DNA of 25,240 bases, taken from CBFIJI01 sp965662885 (lineage in GTDB: Bacteria > Bacteroidota > Bacteroidia > Flavobacteriales > Flavobacteriaceae). The position numbers and the translations under genes are program-made. The stretch spans positions 1 to 25,240 of the forward strand of contig CBFIJI010000018.1 of NCBI GenBank assembly GCA_965662885.1, read 5' to 3'. This document shows, piece after piece, positions 24,504 through 25,240 of the stretch. The stretch's first letter is position 1. Every line of letters starts with the position of its first letter. Under the pieces are notes generated by a model. The model worked only from the letters and a program-made list of their open reading frames with translations. It did no database searches and was not told the origin of the DNA.

Positions 24504-25240
24504 GTTTTTGGCAACAATTAAGAACCCGCTTTCAGCAATTCAATAGTGCAGAGAAAATCATTTTGATTAATGTCATTTGTTTTGTGTTTCCCCTTTTTTT
24601 AAGGACGTTGTTTTTTTTGTTCAACGTTTCTAGTGATAGTTTTTTTAGCTGGTTGGAGTTGTCCTCCGATTTAAATCAACTGCTTTTCCGCCCTTGGACT
24701 TTATTGACCTATAGTTTTTTGCATTCTGGTTTTTTTCATCTCTTTTGGAACATGTTTTTATTGTACTTCTCTGGAAGATTATTTCTCAACCTATTTAACG
24801 ACACCTTATTTTTGAATAATTATTTCTTGGGTGTTCTTGTCGGGGGATCTGTCTTTGTGTTAAGCTATTTGGTTTTTCCGGCTTTTCAAGGTGTAACTCC
24901 TTCTATGGTTGGAGCTTCTGCTGGTGTAATGGCGGTTTTTATCTTTATGTGTACCTACACCCCCGATCAAGAAGTACGTGTTCTTTTTTTTAATGTCAAA
25001 TTACGTTATCTAGGAATGGCTTTTGTCCTTCTGGACGTCATTCAGATCCCTTCCGGAAATGCTGGAGGACATTTAGCGCATATTGGCGGTGCTGCTTTGG
25101 GCTTTATATATGTAAAACAACTTCAACGTGGTACCGATATTGGCGTTCCTTTTTCCCAATTCATACAATCCATTCTAGGGCTTTTTTCTAAGGAAAAATC
25201 TTTAAAAACTGTCTATAAAGCATCCAAAAAGAAAGCCACT
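24500..25240 (+). CDS. Second rhomboid-family protease, C-terminus cut by window edge
   Basis: The frame opens with ATGA overlapping the stop of the first rhomboid (24500-24503) and stays open to the last base, giving 247 residues. Rhomboid features are FLHSGFFHLFWNM (73-85), the nucleophile S140 in GASAGVMAVF (138-147) and H194 in GGHLAHIGGAALG (189-201). After the last membrane helix a basic cytoplasmic-type tail begins (KQLQR and KASKKKAT). It is only distantly like its neighbour outside these motifs, so the pair is an old duplication or two separate lineages rather than a recent copy. The remaining length is unknown. Confidence 0.9.
   Translation, partial: MSFWQQLRTRFQQFNSAEKIILINVICFVFPLFLRTLFFLFNVSSDSFFSWLELSSDLNQLLFRPWTLLTYSFLHSGFFHLFWNMFLLYFSGRLFLNLFNDTLFLNNYFLGVLVGGSVFVLSYLVFPAFQGVTPSMVGASAGVMAVFIFMCTYTPDQEVRVLFFNVKLRYLGMAFVLLDVIQIPSGNAGGHLAHIGGAALGFIYVKQLQRGTDIGVPFSQFIQSILGLFSKEKSLKTVYKASKKKAT

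Noticed and set aside
1..25240. CRISPR arrays, insertion sequences, tRNA/rRNA genes, prophage or defence genes
   Set aside because: Reading through both strands showed no spaced direct repeats, transposase motifs, tRNA-like cloverleafs or known defence domains.

Overview
The window looks like chromosomal DNA from a marine-type or gliding member of the Flavobacteriia (Bacteroidota). The reasons are a GldI gliding-motility lipoprotein, an AT-rich sequence with weak Shine-Dalgarno signals, promoter-like TTTG-N17-TAnnTTTG boxes instead of sigma70 boxes, and neighbourhoods such as nrnA-gldI-PPIase and ribH-small protein-mutL-rhomboid-rhomboid that are typical of that class. No tRNA, rRNA, CRISPR, insertion sequence or prophage signal was seen.

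Region 1 (1-3543): a tryptophanase gene cut by the left edge (minus), an intergenic stretch, a SulP anion transporter with a STAS domain (plus), and a small zinc-ribbon-like protein (minus).

Region 2 (3612-9275, all minus): a carbohydrate-use island. Inositol oxygenase (MIOX), an IolG-type inositol 2-dehydrogenase and an SGLT-type sodium symporter form a tight operon that should import inositol and cleave it to D-glucuronate. It is flanked by a secreted esterase-like alpha/beta hydrolase and by a DUF1080 (3-keto-glycoside hydrolase family) lipoprotein gene whose 5' end appears broken within the signal peptide.

Region 3 (9570-13869, minus): a two-gene operon of exported amidohydrolase-superfamily proteins. 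The first is a 999-residue protein with two amidohydrolase-like domains and the second has one. Only the C-terminal domain of the large protein keeps the full metal-binding set.

Region 4 (14020-20189): mostly housekeeping genes. On the minus strand are a DUF3810 membrane protein with HExxH, a cyclophilin-FKBP fusion lipoprotein, gldI, nrnA, and the recF-lipocalin-like-dciA group. ndk runs on the plus strand, convergent with dciA.

Region 5 (20320-25240, plus): a probable operon of a TPR membrane protein, ribH, a small C-terminally anchored protein, mutL and two translationally coupled rhomboid proteases, the second cut by the right edge.

Most of the window is conventional. The parts most worth a second look are the MIOX/IolG/symporter module with its damaged DUF1080 neighbour, the pseudo-enzyme-like amidohydrolase set, and MutL's eroded endonuclease motifs.
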